A DNA stretch of 64,000 nucleotides, taken from positions 620,001-684,000 of the forward strand of contig NZ_CP015992.1 of NCBI RefSeq assembly GCF_001708505.1, written 5' to 3'. The translations under genes and the position numbers were made by a program. Under the pieces are notes generated by a model. That model was given only the letters and a program-made list of their open reading frames with translations. It did not search any database and was not told where the DNA came from. Position 1 is the stretch's first letter. Every line of letters begins with the position of its first letter. Source of the DNA: Pseudomonas sp. TCU-HL1 (GTDB taxonomy: Bacteria; Pseudomonadota; Gammaproteobacteria; Pseudomonadales; Pseudomonadaceae). Positions 16,356-26,049 of this stretch are shown here, one piece after another.

Positions 16356-16728
16356 CCTTCTCGAGATGCTCGTTGATCGCGGATATGACATGTTCTTCTA
16401 GTTTGTTATCGGTCCATGGCTTGGAGATAAATCTATAGATGCCAAGTTCGTTGATGGCTTTTTCTAGCGTGTTGGTTTCTGCGTGTGCGCTCAAGAGAAC
16501 TCTGGCAGCTAGGGGTTGACGCTGCTTGGTGTGTTTTAGGTAGGTTATGCCGTCCATTATTGGCATCTTGTAATCTGCAATTACTACCGCGTACTCATTG
16601 GTTTTTAGTGCCTGTAATGCTGTGTGAGGGTTCGTGAATGTTTGTACTTCGTACCATTTGTTTCTAAGGCGACGCTCGATTGCTAGTAGGGTGTTTTGGG
16701 AGTCATCAACTATTTGGATTTTTATCAT
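16327..16728 (-). CDS. Single-domain response regulator
   Basis: A 133-residue receiver protein with no output domain. It has the acidic pair D8-D9 (VDDSQ), the phosphoacceptor D52 (VIADYKMPIMDG), S80 (VLLSAH) and K103 (ISKPW), so all phosphorylation residues are present. Its nearest relative in the window is the receiver at 22688-23236, which shares MIKIQ-VDD and GITYL. It lies 193 bp downstream of the giant LOV protein on the same strand and could be a phosphate sink or a protein-interaction switch in the same pathway. Confidence 0.88.
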   Translation of the reverse strand: MIKIQIVDDSQNTLLAIERRLRNKWYEVQTFTNPHTALQALKTNEYAVVIADYKMPIMDGITYLKHTKQRQPLAARVLLSAHAETNTLEKAINELGIYRFISKPWTDNKLEEHVISAINEHLEKVIWEKNHDE

Positions 16729-16921
16729 TGCTTTGGCTCCTGATGTTCTGTTAATTGATCTTGAGTGTTAAGGTGATGGGCGTGCTGGTGAGTTTTTGTA
16801 ATTGGGTGTCTATCAATTGATGTGATCCAGATATTTTCTAGGTCGAGCGATTATCGGTTTCGCTTAAGTTGGTTTAGGTTTCAGGTGATGGGATGGATTT
16901 AACCCGAAAGTAATCATCTCC

Positions 16922-19900
16922 TCATTCCTGGGGAGGCTCTTTAGAGGCTACCAGTTCATTATGGAAGAACGCCTCGGAAACTGTTGATCGTAGCTGATTG
17001 TCGTCCCATGGTTTGGTAAGGAATTTATAGATGGCGCCTTGGTTGATCGCATCAGTAACTGTCTTCAGATCTGTGTAGCCCGAAAGGACCATTCGGACAG
17101 TGTCAGGATAGAGATCTTTAACACGGCTTAGGAACTCGGTGCCGCTCATTTCAGGCATGCGCTGGTCGGACAGAATGACCTGAACCTCATACTTGGCTAA
17201 TAGGCCGAAAGCATCTTGCGCCCTAGTGGCAGTCAGGATCTGGTACCCATCGCGGCGCAATACGCGAGTCATAGCGCGCAGGATGTTTTCTTCATCGTCC
17301 AGCAATAATAGGGTTTGTTTGGTTTTTTCTGCGGAAAGACTTTTCAGGTAACCTGCTGGCCGAGTCTGATGCTCTCGAAGAAACGCTTCCAGTTGCTCGA
17401 AAGGCATTGGTCGTGCAAAGTAGTAACCCTGATATTCATCGCAGCGGCTCTTATTCAGGAAAGCATACTGGGACTCCGTCTCAACGCCCTCGGCAATGAC
17501 CTTGATTCGAAGAAGATGGGCCATCGAGATGATTCCTTGTGTGATGGCTGCATCGTGATGGTCACTGATAATCTCCTGAACGAAGGCCCGGTCTATCTTT
17601 ACTTTGTCTATCGGCAGGTGTTTTAGGTAGTTCAAGCTGGAGAATCCCGTGCCGAAGTCATCAATTGAGAGACGTACCCCAAGGATCTTTAACTCTTGTA
17701 GTCTAGCAATAGCGCGCTCGGCGTCAGCCAACAGTACGGTTTCAGTAATCTCGAGCTCCAGCAGTTCGGCCGGCAAGCGTGCTTCTTGCAGTATGTGACG
17801 AATGCTGTCGACGAAGTTGTTGCGCTGGAAGTGTACGGCCGAGATGTTTACCGCTACTGCTGTTCCACTCAGACCGAGGTCGAGCAGGCGACGGCAGGTG
17901 CGACAGGCGGTAGCCAATACCCATTCGCTCAAGGGAATGATCTGTCCCGTTTGCTCGGCGATGGGTATGAACTGTGCCGGAGAAACATTTCCGAGCTGTG
18001 GATGCTTCCAACGTAAGAGTGCTTCATACCCGGTCACTTTACCGGTGCGTCCGTCAATCTGCGGCTGGTAATTGAGGGTGAAGTCATTAGTATCGATTGC
18101 TTTTTGCAGCGCGTTACGCAGCGTGACCCGTTCGTTGACCTTTTGCTCCAGATCGCTCGTGTACCATTGATAGCAGTTGCGGCCCTCATTCTTAGCCTTG
18201 TACATCGCTAGGTCTGCCTGTTGGATCAGTTGCAAAGGCTGCTCGAGCTCTCTTTCACTGATGGCGATCCCTAGGCTCGCGGTCACGTGAAGTTCATGTC
18301 CCTCAATATTATAGGGGCGGCTAACACTTTCGATGACCCGATCAGCCACATTGAGCACATCTTCGGCGTGAGCAAGGTCGGGCAAAACGAGGATGAATTC
18401 GTCTCCGCCAAGACGGGATACGGTATCGCCCGCCCTGACTTGCTGTGACAAGCGGCTCCCTACTTCAATCAGCATTAGATCACCAACGACATGCCCCATG
18501 GAGTCGTTGATTGGCTTGAAGCCATCCAGATCGATGAAGATGACAGCCAATTGGCGATCATATCGTCGGCTGATCTGCCAGCCTTGGCGCAGGCGGTCTT
18601 CCAGCAGAGAGCGATTGGGCAATCCGGTCAAAACGTCATGACTGGCGTTGTAGGCCAATTCCGATTCGAAACGTTTCCGCTCGGAGATGTCGCTCTGTAC
18701 CCCAATAAAGTGGGTGATTTCGCCCTGCTCATTGGGCACTGGGGCAATGTAGACATCGTTCCAGAAGGGTGTGCCGTCCTTACGGAAGTTGCGCAGTACC
18801 ACGTGCGTCTCGCGCTTTTCCATCAGGGCTTGACGAACTTCGCTTATGCCCTCCTGGTGCCGGTCTTGGCCCTGTAAGAAGCGGCAGTTTCGCCCCAGGA
18901 CTTCCTCTGCGGCATAGCCAGTCATGCGCTCGAAAGCCGGGTTGGCATAAATGATCGGCAGATCTTCGCCTATTGCATCGCAGATCAGGATGCCATTGTG
19001 ACTGGCTTCGATACTGCGCTTGAGCAAGCGCATGCGCTGTTCCGACTCTCGGGCCAGGGTGATGTCTCTAAATGCGACGACCCAGCCTTCGATCGTGTTG
19101 AATCGGAGCAGCGGTGCGCAATCGTAGGCGATGTGTTTTGCGTTGGAGAGACTCAGTTCGCCATGGTATTCACCGCGCTCGGTGGAGGTATCTGCAGAGA
19201 AGCCCAGATTAATGGGAAGGTGTGCGATCAGGGGCTGTCCCAACAATGTAGGAATGCTGAGCTCCAAGATGCTGGCAGCAGCCGGGTTCACGAAGTTCAG
19301 TCTGCCATCTCTATCAACCGCTAACAGGCCTTCGACTACGCTATTCGTGATGGCTGATGTGAAGTCCAATTGCTCTTGCAGTCTGCGCTCCCCAGCGAGT
19401 ATGCGACGTAATAGTCGATTGTTTTCAATGGCCGCCACGGCCATTTGAGAAAATTGTTGAGCAATGGCCAGATCGTCTTGGTCGAAATCTCCCTCGAACT
19501 TGTCTGAGAGCTGAAAAAGCCCGAGGTTATTGCCGGACGGATCAATCAGTGGCGCGGCCAGCCAACCTCGCATTGGCGGGTGGTGATTCTGTTGATCACT
19601 AAATTGTTGCCAAGTCGGATGCGCCTCCAGTTCTGCCTGTGACATGACAACAGGAAGATTATGAGTGCAAACCAGGGTGTAGATGCTTTTGCCGGAGAGG
19701 GGGGCGTTGTAGTTGTCCCATGCCGCATACTTTTCAGAAAATGACACTGCATTGATCGCCTGGTCCCAATCGTCCACTTTGGTTATGCTGACCACACATT
19801 GGTGAGCTCCAATCAGAAGTCTCAGGCGCTCGGTCATGAACTTGAGAAGTTCTTGCTGGTCGAATATGGCCCCAATTTTCACTGCGGCTTCGCTCAGACC

Positions 19901-22654
19901 CCGCAGTAGATCGGCTTTACGCTGCGATTGCTTGAGAGTGTGCTCCAGAGTCCGTGTCATCTGATTGCGTTCGCCAATATCCTTGGCTATTCCGAATACC
20001 CCCACAATCTGCTCGTCGACTACGATCGGGAGGTTGATAACGTCTAATTCCAGCCTGCGCTTTCCAGATGATCTGCCGCTCAGCTCGAAGTGCCGGGCAT
20101 CGCCGCCTAGTACTCCAAGGAATTGCTCTCTTACATGGTCTACTTGATCGGTATCGATGAGTTCGGAAAAAGATTTGCCGTATGCTTCCCTTTTCTCGAT
20201 GCCCAGCAGGTCGCAACCAGCCTGGTTCAGGCTGAGGAGTCGTCCATTGCAATCAAATGAGAAGACTGGGTCGGGGTTGAAGGTGAAAAGAGAGCGATAA
20301 CGTTGCTCGCTCTCTTCTAGGCGACGGCGATCAACTTGTCGCTCAATGGCAATCGATGCTAGTTGCGCCGCAGTTTCGATCAATTGCTGCGCCTGAAAAT
20401 CTGGTTCTCCCGGGTGACGAAGGTAAATGGCGAAAGTGCCTAGTATTTCACCGCCATGGGCCAGGAGCGGCATCGACCAGCAGGCTTTCAGTCCGTGCGC
20501 AATTGCTACCTCTCGGTATTCATCCCACAAGGGATCGAGGGTTATGTCAGCAGAGATTATGGTTTCCTTGCGGAATGCTGCAGTTCCGCATGCCCCCTTG
20601 TGGGGGCCGATAGAAAGACCGTCAATTGCGCTGTTGTAGCTGTCGGGCAAGCTTGGCGCTGCTCCCAGTCGAAGACAATTCCTCTCATGGTCCAACTGAA
20701 GTATCGAGCAGAGTGACCCAGGCAGCTGTGCTTCGCTCATCAGGCAGATGGAGTCGAACGTATCAGCTATGGGTTGATCAGCGGAGATCATTCCTAATAT
20801 GTCTCGCTGATCGTTGACGTAGGCTTCATGAAGCATCAGGGCGGTTACATCGTGAGCCACCGCGAAAAGTGTCTGCTCGGTTTCCAGCCAGCTCATCGAC
20901 CACCTCAGGTAAACAATACGCCCATCCTTGCGGCGATAGCGATTAAGTATCGGTTCTCTGGTCTGGCCGGTCATAATGGCCCTGAGTTCGACAAGGGTGC
21001 GGGCGTGGTCTTCAGCTACGACGTAGTCGAGGTGGTGTTGGCCAATGAGCTCATCCGGTGTGTACCCAAGGACCGTCAAGCTGGAGGGACTGATCTGAAT
21101 GAAGCGCTGGTGCTGGTCGATGGAGCAAAGTACGTCCATGGAGTGATCCATGATGCGCTGTTTCTGTTCTTGTAGCCTTGCTTGATGCTCCAGGCTTTTT
21201 TCAAGTTTTAGGTTGCTTTGGCGGAGGCGTTCATTATGTTCAGCTGTCAGTCGCACCAGACTTTGGCTGATGATTATGAAAATACTGCAACCGATGCCGA
21301 ATAACAGCACGAGGGGGGGCAGGTAGTAAATATCCGGGTCACTCCGGCTCAAATCAAACGCACTGACCAGTCGCCAATTCTCATGATTGGGCAGCGTTGC
21401 TGATTGCTTACTCCAGGCTGTCAGAAGTTTCTTTTCTGCACTGGCTGCCGAGCGATAGATAGGTTTTTCGCCCTCGAAGACTTGAAGTATGAAGCTATCC
21501 AGGTTCGCGCCAAGTCGCTCTTGTATGGTCGCGCCAATATTCAGGCTGGCGACCAGGACATGCGATGGATCATGAGCTAGGCTCAGTGGCGTCGCGATCA
21601 GGGCGATGGGTCTGCTTCTGCTGTCCATATAGACACGGCTCATTCGCGCTGATTGGCCGCGCTGAACGTCTTGCAGCCATTGACGAGACTCGGTCTGCCC
21701 GATGAGCTGCTTAAACCATGCCTCGTCGATGGCATCTCGCCCCTTTTGATGTTCAGGCTGCAACTCGGGTCCAAGCACAGCAATGAAATTTAGATTGGGG
21801 AAGTCTCGCAAGTAGCTCGATGTTTCTTGTCGTAACAATTGATCGGGTGGCAGTTCGTCAAGCGCCTGCCATCGCTCCGCCATGCGCTGCATCAGGGTCA
21901 TGCTAGAGTCCACGCTGTCAGCAATGGATTCGGTGGCTTGATGAAGCATCGCGTGACCCTGACGGGAAATCAGATTGAGCCCGTGCAGTGTTAGCAGGTA
22001 CCAACTGATGCAGGTGAGCAGTATGCAGCTAAAGCCCAGGGTTAGAGGTCGATAGTCCAGCTCCCTCGTCCGTTTTCTGGCGTGGGCGCGAAGCAGAAGT
22101 GACGAGATACCCAGCAGGACGCTGAGCAGGCTGGCCATCCCGGTGGTTTCTTCCCGAAATGCGATACGCATCACGGGTAGTTCGGGAACAATGAATGATA
22201 CTTGCGACCAGAGACCCAGGCCGATCATCGCTATACCCGATGCGATGCCCATCCACTGCAAGCCTTGAGTACGCCTCCATAAAAGACTTGCTCCTAGCAG
22301 TAGCCCCAGCATTGCCGCTTCGCTTCGAATTCTAGGGGCTTTGCTAAGGACTGAAAGCCCTTGGTCTTGTCCCCCGGCAAGGTAGTTGTGGGCAAGGCTA
22401 TAGAGAGAAAAGGCGAGCAGCATGATGCTCAGGACGATGAGACTGCTTCGCCATTGTCGGATGGCTGCGAGCAAGGAGCAACCCAGCAATGCTATAAGTA
22501 GCGCGCCGTCTGGAAGTATCACCATGTTGTTCGGTGATGCATCTTCTTGTAACCGCACGCCGATCTGCGCAATGCCTCCCAATGCAATCAGAGCAAATGC
22601 AAGCGTATGCAGGAAGGAGTCAGAAATCAGATATCTGGTTGAGTGTCTCATCAT
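16922..22654 (-). CDS. Giant multi-sensor LOV-GGDEF-EAL-REC c-di-GMP protein
   Basis: A 1910-residue membrane protein. In order: seven or so N-terminal membrane helices (to about 222); a periplasmic sensor region (about 225-445) closed by another helix (446-464); PAS (505-605); GAF (635-775); PAS (785-895); GAF (920-1085); PAS (1100-1200); LOV (1205-1325); GGDEF (1330-1495); EAL (1510-1765); receiver (1780-1900). The LOV signature GRNCRFLQG places the photoactive cysteine at C1257, with N1289, N1299 and the signalling Q1320 (FIGVQ) present. GGDEF at 1416-1420 has an upstream RAGD inhibition site, EALLRW (1544) and IDDFGTGFSSL are intact, and the receiver phosphoacceptor is D1830. It could both make and destroy c-di-GMP under light, ligand and phosphorylation control. 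Confidence 0.93.
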   Translation of the reverse strand: MMRHSTRYLISDSFLHTLAFALIALGGIAQIGVRLQEDASPNNMVILPDGALLIALLGCSLLAAIRQWRSSLIVLSIMLLAFSLYSLAHNYLAGGQDQGLSVLSKAPRIRSEAAMLGLLLGASLLWRRTQGLQWMGIASGIAMIGLGLWSQVSFIVPELPVMRIAFREETTGMASLLSVLLGISSLLLRAHARKRTRELDYRPLTLGFSCILLTCISWYLLTLHGLNLISRQGHAMLHQATESIADSVDSSMTLMQRMAERWQALDELPPDQLLRQETSSYLRDFPNLNFIAVLGPELQPEHQKGRDAIDEAWFKQLIGQTESRQWLQDVQRGQSARMSRVYMDSRSRPIALIATPLSLAHDPSHVLVASLNIGATIQERLGANLDSFILQVFEGEKPIYRSAASAEKKLLTAWSKQSATLPNHENWRLVSAFDLSRSDPDIYYLPPLVLLFGIGCSIFIIISQSLVRLTAEHNERLRQSNLKLEKSLEHQARLQEQKQRIMDHSMDVLCSIDQHQRFIQISPSSLTVLGYTPDELIGQHHLDYVVAEDHARTLVELRAIMTGQTREPILNRYRRKDGRIVYLRWSMSWLETEQTLFAVAHDVTALMLHEAYVNDQRDILGMISADQPIADTFDSICLMSEAQLPGSLCSILQLDHERNCLRLGAAPSLPDSYNSAIDGLSIGPHKGACGTAAFRKETIISADITLDPLWDEYREVAIAHGLKACWSMPLLAHGGEILGTFAIYLRHPGEPDFQAQQLIETAAQLASIAIERQVDRRRLEESEQRYRSLFTFNPDPVFSFDCNGRLLSLNQAGCDLLGIEKREAYGKSFSELIDTDQVDHVREQFLGVLGGDARHFELSGRSSGKRRLELDVINLPIVVDEQIVGVFGIAKDIGERNQMTRTLEHTLKQSQRKADLLRGLSEAAVKIGAIFDQQELLKFMTERLRLLIGAHQCVVSITKVDDWDQAINAVSFSEKYAAWDNYNAPLSGKSIYTLVCTHNLPVVMSQAELEAHPTWQQFSDQQNHHPPMRGWLAAPLIDPSGNNLGLFQLSDKFEGDFDQDDLAIAQQFSQMAVAAIENNRLLRRILAGERRLQEQLDFTSAITNSVVEGLLAVDRDGRLNFVNPAAASILELSIPTLLGQPLIAHLPINLGFSADTSTERGEYHGELSLSNAKHIAYDCAPLLRFNTIEGWVVAFRDITLARESEQRMRLLKRSIEASHNGILICDAIGEDLPIIYANPAFERMTGYAAEEVLGRNCRFLQGQDRHQEGISEVRQALMEKRETHVVLRNFRKDGTPFWNDVYIAPVPNEQGEITHFIGVQSDISERKRFESELAYNASHDVLTGLPNRSLLEDRLRQGWQISRRYDRQLAVIFIDLDGFKPINDSMGHVVGDLMLIEVGSRLSQQVRAGDTVSRLGGDEFILVLPDLAHAEDVLNVADRVIESVSRPYNIEGHELHVTASLGIAISERELEQPLQLIQQADLAMYKAKNEGRNCYQWYTSDLEQKVNERVTLRNALQKAIDTNDFTLNYQPQIDGRTGKVTGYEALLRWKHPQLGNVSPAQFIPIAEQTGQIIPLSEWVLATACRTCRRLLDLGLSGTAVAVNISAVHFQRNNFVDSIRHILQEARLPAELLELEITETVLLADAERAIARLQELKILGVRLSIDDFGTGFSSLNYLKHLPIDKVKIDRAFVQEIISDHHDAAITQGIISMAHLLRIKVIAEGVETESQYAFLNKSRCDEYQGYYFARPMPFEQLEAFLREHQTRPAGYLKSLSAEKTKQTLLLLDDEENILRAMTRVLRRDGYQILTATRAQDAFGLLAKYEVQVILSDQRMPEMSGTEFLSRVKDLYPDTVRMVLSGYTDLKTVTDAINQGAIYKFLTKPWDDNQLRSTVSEAFFHNELVASKEPPQE

Positions 22655-22687
22655 GTCCAGTGAGATGTTGGATAGCGTTGGGCTGGA

Positions 22688-23236
22688 TCACGATCCACGA
22701 GTGCTGCCCGTGATCAGCTCGTCGAGCAATACCGCGCCCTGCTCATCGCGGGGCACATAGGTAAGTCCGGGAGACTCTGCTTCCAGGCGAAGATATTCTT
22801 GCTGCTGAGAGTCGTACTGGGATCTCTGGACGCGGGCCTGCTCTATCAGGCGATGGTGCTCCGCCTGCAGTAAATAGCGCTCAACGGCGCCTCGCAGCGT
22901 GTTTTCCACTTCCTCGGCTTGCCAGGGCTTTTCAATGAAGCGGTAGATCTCCGCCTGGTTGATTGCTTGTTTGAGTGTTTCGCGATCTCCGTAGGCGCTC
23001 AACATGACGCGCAGTGCGTCGGGTTGTTTCTGGCGAGCGAAATTGAGATAGGTAATGCCATTGCACCAAGGCATCTTCAAATCAGCGACGATGACCGCGT
23101 AATCGTGCTCGGCGAGCGCAGTCAATGCGTCTTCCACCTTTTCGAATGTATGTGTCTCCCAGTGAAGGGGCCGAAGAATTCGTTGGATGGCTGCAAGGAC
23201 ATGCGGCTCGTCATCTACCAGTTGGATCTTGATCAT
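22688..23236 (-). CDS. Response regulator with C-terminal helical extension
   Basis: 182 residues: a complete receiver domain (D8-D9, D52 in VIVADLKMP, S80, K103 in IEKPW) followed by about 60 residues rich in Q, E and R that probably form a coiled coil (YLLQAEHHRLIEQARVQRSQ). No DNA-binding or enzymatic output. Its start overlaps the end of the YN-GYP gene by four bases (ATGA), and the giant LOV gene starts 33 bp downstream, so the three are one transcript. It probably relays or buffers phosphate from the operon's kinase. Confidence 0.9.
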   Translation of the reverse strand: MIKIQLVDDEPHVLAAIQRILRPLHWETHTFEKVEDALTALAEHDYAVIVADLKMPWCNGITYLNFARQKQPDALRVMLSAYGDRETLKQAINQAEIYRFIEKPWQAEEVENTLRGAVERYLLQAEHHRLIEQARVQRSQYDSQQQEYLRLEAESPGLTYVPRDEQGAVLLDELITGSTRGS

Positions 23237-24588
23237 CTCAGCACTTCCTCGGTGCAGTCCGGTGTCGTTGAAGGGGGCTGGACGTAAAGGACATACCGAG
23301 CATCCTCGCTGGCTTCGAAGGCGATCAATTTGTCTATCAGGGCTGCACTCAGTTGCTTGCCCTCATTCAGCAACAGTAGCCCACTCTTTGCGTTTAGGTT
23401 GCGGGCCAGAATCATGCCGGGTTCCAGTCGGCGGGTATCAACTGCCACTATCCCAGGTTCCTGAATGCCTACATCCGGCGCCTGATCGATGCACAGTTCC
23501 CTGAATGTCTTGCACAGATTCGGGTCGTAAAGACGGCCCGTGTATCTATCCAGTAATTGCAGGGCCTCATTCCGGCTCAAGCAGCGCTCCAGGACCAGTC
23601 CGCATTGGAGTTCGATAAAATCGACAGCAAGCTTCAGCATGCGTGATCCTTCAGGAATCGCTTCGCCCTTCAGGTGTTCTGGGAAGCCTGTGCCGTTCCA
23701 GCGCTCTTGGTGATGACGGATTAGGCGTGCAGCACCCTGAAGCGGCTCCAGGGTCATGAGCAAGCTTTCACTGAGTTCAGGGTATTGGCGGTATCGCCGC
23801 AGTTCTTCTTTGTATAGAAGGTCCGCAGGACGGTTCAGCAACGTGTCACTCCAACCCAGCTTTCCAAGGTTGTAGAGGGCCGCTGCCATTGTCAGGTCGA
23901 GGGTTTGCGCTTCACTCAGGTGCAGCCTCTCGGAGAAAGCACGCACGAGGGCAATCACTCGCGTATTGCTTTGTTTGTCGGCTGGCAGCCTCTGATTCAG
24001 CAGGGCAGAGAACACCTCTGTGGCAGTGACGTAGCTGCGTCGGAGCTCGGCGTAGGCGAGGTCGAGCATATCGGCCGTCTGCTGGAGCTCTGTGGTCCGA
24101 TCACGTACACGCTGTTCAAGAGTCGCATTCAGTGCTTGCAGATGGCGATTCTGCTGTTGGGTGACGTGCAGCAGTCGCTGGCGCTCTCGCTCGGCGTACT
24201 GATGGGCCAGTGCCTGGCGCAGGATGGCGCGAAGCTCATTATCGTTCCAGGGCTTGCTGATGTAGCGATAGACCTGTCCTTGATTAATTGCGCGGATGGT
24301 GGTCGCTTGGTCAGCGAATCCGGTCAGCATCAGGCGTAGGCATTCTGGCCAGCGCCTGTGTACTTCGGCCAGGAGAGCGGCACCGTCCATGCCAGGCATG
24401 CGTACATCGGATAGCACTAGATCTATCGACGCGCCCTCAAGTGTGCTGAGCGCTGAGGTGGCGTCCTGAGCCGTGAGCAGCCGATAGGGCTCGTCGCGCA
24501 GCACTCGGGAAAGGCTTCGCAGGATGTTCGGCTCGTCATCCACTAACAAAAGCGTAGCCTGACGCGGTGTTGGCGGGGCGTTGGTCAT
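23233..24588 (-). CDS. Response regulator with degenerate HD-GYP (YN-GYP) domain
   Basis: 451 residues: receiver (D61 in VLSDVRMPGMDG, K in ISKPW), a coiled linker (ALNATLEQRVRDRTTEL), then an HD-GYP-type domain. The metal-binding HD of the phosphodiesterase family is replaced by Y239-N240 in AALYNLGKLG, and the GYP loop reads HHQERWNGTGFP. Loss of HD predicts no c-di-GMP hydrolysis. The Pseudomonas aeruginosa protein PA2572 is known for the same YN-GYP substitution and acts by protein interaction, and it also neighbours a sensor kinase gene. Overlaps both neighbours by four bases, so translation is coupled. Confidence 0.9.
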   Translation of the reverse strand: MTNAPPTPRQATLLLVDDEPNILRSLSRVLRDEPYRLLTAQDATSALSTLEGASIDLVLSDVRMPGMDGAALLAEVHRRWPECLRLMLTGFADQATTIRAINQGQVYRYISKPWNDNELRAILRQALAHQYAERERQRLLHVTQQQNRHLQALNATLEQRVRDRTTELQQTADMLDLAYAELRRSYVTATEVFSALLNQRLPADKQSNTRVIALVRAFSERLHLSEAQTLDLTMAAALYNLGKLGWSDTLLNRPADLLYKEELRRYRQYPELSESLLMTLEPLQGAARLIRHHQERWNGTGFPEHLKGEAIPEGSRMLKLAVDFIELQCGLVLERCLSRNEALQLLDRYTGRLYDPNLCKTFRELCIDQAPDVGIQEPGIVAVDTRRLEPGMILARNLNAKSGLLLLNEGKQLSAALIDKLIAFEASEDARYVLYVQPPSTTPDCTEEVLR

Positions 24589-25874
24589 TGTGCCGTCGCG
24601 TCAGATGCGGGGGCGGTGGGCTGTTGCACAGGCAGCCAAACGCGGAATCGGCTGCCTTTACCAGGACTGCTGGTGACTTCGATACGACCGTTGTGCTTCT
24701 GCACGATGTTGTATGACAGAGCGAGTCCCAGTCCTGTGCCTTGCCCTATCGGTTTGGTGGTGAAAAAGGGCTCGAAGATTCTGTTTTGGATGGACGGGTC
24801 GATACCTCGGCCATTGTCTTCCACCTCCAGCCACACCCAGTCGCCTTCACGCCCGGTTCGCAGGGTAATTCGTCCGTATGCCTCAATAGCATGTGCAGCG
24901 TTTACTAGGAGATTGATGGCAACCTGGTTGATCTGGGATTGAATGCACTCTACTTCTGGTAGATTGCTGTATTCCTTGGTCACTTCCGCCTTGTACTTGA
25001 GTTCGTTATTGACAAGATTCAGGGTGGTGTTCAATCCCCGGTGCAGGTCAGCGGGGCGAAACTCCTCGTCTTCAATATGGGAGAAGTCCTTCAGAGCGGT
25101 AATAATTTTTTTGACTCGCTCGATACCGTCCCCGGACTCCTGGATCAGAGCCTCAATGTCGCTACGAATGAAGTCGTAGTCGAGACTGCGCTTAAGCGAG
25201 TGCACGTCATCCGGGCTTGTGGAACCATCTAGCGAATCGATGATCTTCAGCAGAACTCCCACGTAGCCTGAGAGAGTATTCAGGTTTGAAAAGACGTAGC
25301 CGATCGGGTTGTTGATCTCATGGGCGACGCCCGCTGCAAGTTGACCAATAGCCGCTAGTTTCTCTGATTGCAGGAGCTGGGCGTTGGCCTTTTCCAGCTT
25401 GCGAATTAGCTGATCCTGTTCGGACTGTTTATTGCCCAGCGCGTTTAGCACGGAGTCGAGGTGCTCATTGGAGTGTGCATGATTAGTGGCGTCGTACAGC
25501 AGCAGGCCGAAGCGTGGCTCGCCGTTTGCGTCGCTGAAGGGCAAGAACAGCGTGCTTTGCAGCATCGGCGGGGGAGTGCTATCGCCGGGATCGTAGAGGA
25601 GCTGAATCAGGTAGGGATCATCGCGCCAGAAGTTGTAGACATGTATCCCATTTTCACTGGCCTGTTCATGCATTTGATGCAGGCGTGGTGTGTCAGACTC
25701 TGGAAAAACCTGGGTCAGCGGCTTGTGGCGGGCCACGTCCAGCGACTTTCCACTGTAGCGGCTGACGAAAGGGTTCCAGTAGAGGATGCACAACTCCTTG
25801 TCGAGGATGATTACGCCGACATCAAGCTGTTCGATCAGGGCCAGAGCTGATCGCGCACTGCTCTCTATGTCCAT
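24585..25874 (-). CDS. PAS-containing sensor histidine kinase
   Basis: About 429 residues: an N-terminal PAS-like domain (LDVGVIILDKELCILYWNPF), a linker, the HisKA box AGVAHEINNPIGYVFSNLNT with H185, and a full HATPase domain (NLLVNAAHAIEAYGRI, VEDNGRGIDP, FTTKPIGQGTGLGLALS). No membrane segment is evident, so it is probably cytoplasmic. The HEINNPIG motif is typical of kinases paired with receiver-only and HD-GYP regulators. I start at the ATG at 25874, preceded by GGAAATGGGGTG; an ATG at 25907 and a TTG at 25934 are also in frame. It is the first gene of the minus-strand signalling operon. Confidence 0.88.
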   Translation of the reverse strand: MDIESSARSALALIEQLDVGVIILDKELCILYWNPFVSRYSGKSLDVARHKPLTQVFPESDTPRLHQMHEQASENGIHVYNFWRDDPYLIQLLYDPGDSTPPPMLQSTLFLPFSDANGEPRFGLLLYDATNHAHSNEHLDSVLNALGNKQSEQDQLIRKLEKANAQLLQSEKLAAIGQLAAGVAHEINNPIGYVFSNLNTLSGYVGVLLKIIDSLDGSTSPDDVHSLKRSLDYDFIRSDIEALIQESGDGIERVKKIITALKDFSHIEDEEFRPADLHRGLNTTLNLVNNELKYKAEVTKEYSNLPEVECIQSQINQVAINLLVNAAHAIEAYGRITLRTGREGDWVWLEVEDNGRGIDPSIQNRIFEPFFTTKPIGQGTGLGLALSYNIVQKHNGRIEVTSSPGKGSRFRVWLPVQQPTAPASDATAQ

Positions 25875-26049
25875 CACCCCATTTCCAGTTGAAAAGGTCC
25901 AGGTCATCTTTGTTCGTGGCTCAGTGCCTATCAATTTGCAGGATGCGAGACAGCTTACTGGCGTCTAAAGTATGGCGCCATCCCGCTGCATCGGCCAGAT
26001 GAGTTTTCTGCTGTCCCGCAGCCAATTTTTCCGATCAGGGGAGCTTCCC

